DNA of 64,000 bases from Halicephalobus mephisto (lineage: Eukaryota; Nematoda; Chromadorea; Rhabditida; Panagrolaimidae), in assembly GCA_009193035.1 (NCBI GenBank), contig SWDT01000253.1, positions 53,252-117,251 on the forward strand, written 5' to 3'. Below, piece by piece: positions 62,610 through 64,000 of the stretch. The position numbers and the translations under genes are program-made. The notes beneath the pieces are model-generated. The model was not told where the DNA came from and did no database searches. It saw only the letters and a list, made by a program, of their open reading frames with translations. Numbering within the stretch: the first letter of the stretch is position 1; every line of letters begins with the position of its first letter.

Positions 62610-64000
62610 ATGATTCTAAAAAGAGCGTATTCTTCGTTATCTTTTCCACTTAGGATTGCCATTGTTGGAAGTGGTCCTGCAGGTAATTTTAATTTTTTTG
62701 AAACTAATTTAAACTCTTTAAAAATTGTTTTTAAGATGTTTTGTTAGTTTTAAATTTTTTATGTTGGTTTTTATATTTTTATTAATTTTACAATTTTAGG
62801 ACTTTATACATGTGGTGGACTTATTTCTCGTCTTCCTAAAAGTAAAATTGACATTTTTGATAGGTCAGCTATACCGTATGGTCTTATACAGTATGGTGTG
62901 GCCCCAGACCACTATGATGTCAAGAGATGTACGAATCAATTTGAGAAACTTATTGTAGAGAATTCGGATAGAATATCGTTGTTTTGCAATGTCCAAATAG
63001 GCCAAGATTTGACCTTTGATGAACTTTGTCAGGATTACGATGCAGTTGTGCTGGCTTATGGAGCGAACAAAGCTAGAAAACTCAATATTCCTGGATCAGA
63101 TGCCATAAACTGCATTTCTGGAGGAGATTTTGTTACTTGGTAAGATAATTTTTTATAATAAGCAAAATGAGCCGTTTCCGATGAGGTAATTGGGTATTGT
63201 GATTTTGCAAATATCGAAAATCCCATATATGAAAATTGATCCAAAAAAGTGGATAGAATGGTACGAACCCTATATACCTAATCTAGGAGGTCCTGGATCT
63301 ATCTAAGAAGAGTATAGCCTCAAAACACTGATTACAAATTCACTATCATGCGAAACTGAAGTTTTAAATTGTTTTAGTTTTCGAAAATCCTAAAATTTGT
63401 TTTCCAGACAATTCCGCGAAAAGTTCATATATAATTTTTATAATATGATTGATTCTGAAATTATGTAAAATTACGAAATAATGATTATAGAAAACAGAAA
63501 TTTCAAGTTGTTTTCGTTTTTAAAAAGTTCGGAAATTCGAGTTGAGACTACTGTGTGAAAATATTTATTTTTAGCTTTTTACAATAATATAATTAGTTTC
63601 AAATTATGTAAAATTGCGAAATAACCACGAAAAAGCAAAATTATCTATCGACTACTGTAGTTCTTAAAGTTTCCCTAATTTTTATAATTACTGTAGCATT
63701 AGAACTAAAGTACAAAATACCAAGAATACTTATTATATATCGGGAGTCTTTTGTCAGGCCCAAAATACAACATGGAGTGGCTACCGTATTTCTCAGAGAC
63801 TTTCGTGCTGGGAGCCCGCTCTCTTGTGATATCTTAAAAATACAAAGTTATTTAGTCATTTAATTCTTGTTCTTTGTCGATAATAATATGATTTATCGTA
63901 ATTATTGTTTTAATTTAGGTATAATGGTGGTTATTCCCCTTGTGTACCTCTACTGGACAACGAAAAAGCCGTAATTATTGGAAATGGAAATGTTTCTATC
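62610..64000 (+). CDS. ferredoxin (adrenodoxin) reductase, 5' part, cut by window end
   Basis: Exons 62610-62682, 62800-63139 and 63919-64000 (continuing past the window). A short basic leader (MILKRAYSSLSFPLR) suited to mitochondrial import precedes the FAD-binding Rossmann motif IAIVGSGPAG. DIFDRSAIPYGLIQYGVAPDHYDVK matches the adrenodoxin-reductase block that follows the FAD motif, and VIIGNGNVS starts the NADPH-binding motif. The enzyme passes electrons from NADPH to mitochondrial ferredoxin for Fe-S cluster and steroid or haem synthesis. ATG 62610 follows a TTAATTAG acceptor-like site by 4 nt, consistent with trans-splicing in an operon after kish and POP7. About 148 residues are visible of an expected 450-500. 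Confidence 0.93.
63140..63918. other. FDXR intron 2
   Basis: 779-nt intron. It includes short repeats of ttcgaaattatgtaaaattacg type (63430-63620) and the reversed family C copy. No exon signature; the join 63139/63919 restores a Trp codon in phase. Confidence 0.7.
63735..63865. repeat. family C repeat, inverted copy
   Basis: Reverse complement of the 36640-36910 units: tctcagagactttcgtgctg then ggagcccgctctcttgtgat, ending in tacaaagttatttagtc. It sits in FDXR intron 2. Confidence 0.75.

Overview
The window reads as nuclear DNA of a nematode, probably Rhabditida. The genes are intron-rich. Acceptors follow TTTTCAG, TTTTTAG or TTNCAG, donors follow GTAAGT or GTRNGT, and intron lengths are bimodal: many of 39-60 nt and others of 0.3-3 kb that are extremely AT-rich. 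Genes sit in tight same-strand runs, with acceptor-like sites just upstream of start codons, as expected for spliced-leader trans-splicing and operons. The kinase at 21.8-25.1 kb looks most like C. elegans CMK-1. I saw no bacterial, viral or plasmid backbone and no CRISPR array. All exon joins below were worked out by hand from splice sites and reading phase.

Left part, 0-33 kb (gene-poor, long introns): a CCM2 (malcavernin) orthologue on the minus strand (3.4-12.7 kb, possibly to position 33); a 12-TM otopetrin-like proton channel on the plus strand (16.6-21.6 kb); and Ca2+/calmodulin-dependent kinase I (cmk-1) on the minus strand (21.8-25.1 kb), convergent with the otopetrin gene. Unrecognised minus-strand exon pieces lie at 25.1-25.5 kb and 28.1-28.85 kb.

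Middle, 29-42 kb: almost only AT-rich sequence, tandem repeats, dispersed repeats and small MITE-like elements, with a few exon-like islands I cannot name.

Right part, 42-64 kb (compact, gene-dense): a divergent pair of MIF-family genes; a chromodomain protein whose C-terminus I do not recognise; a HutF-type formimidoylglutamate deiminase; HSCB co-chaperone; G3BP/GTBP-1; CTF18; COA5/PET191; phosducin-like protein; NPRL3 (GATOR1); a Rab19/43-like GTPase with unusual G-motifs; kish/TMEM167; POP7/RPP20; and the 5' part of ferredoxin (adrenodoxin) reductase, cut by the window end. Kish, POP7 and FDXR form an operon-like run with gaps of 8 and 117 bp. HSCB, COA5 and FDXR all belong to mitochondrial iron-sulfur or cytochrome-oxidase biology.

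I did not find a clear new multi-gene system. The observations I rate highest are the 8-bp kish-POP7 junction with no AG acceptor in it, the loss of the Walker B glutamate in CTF18, the Rab with a DTGGQ switch II, the chromodomain protein with an unplaced C-terminal region, and several dispersed repeat families with terminal inverted repeats.
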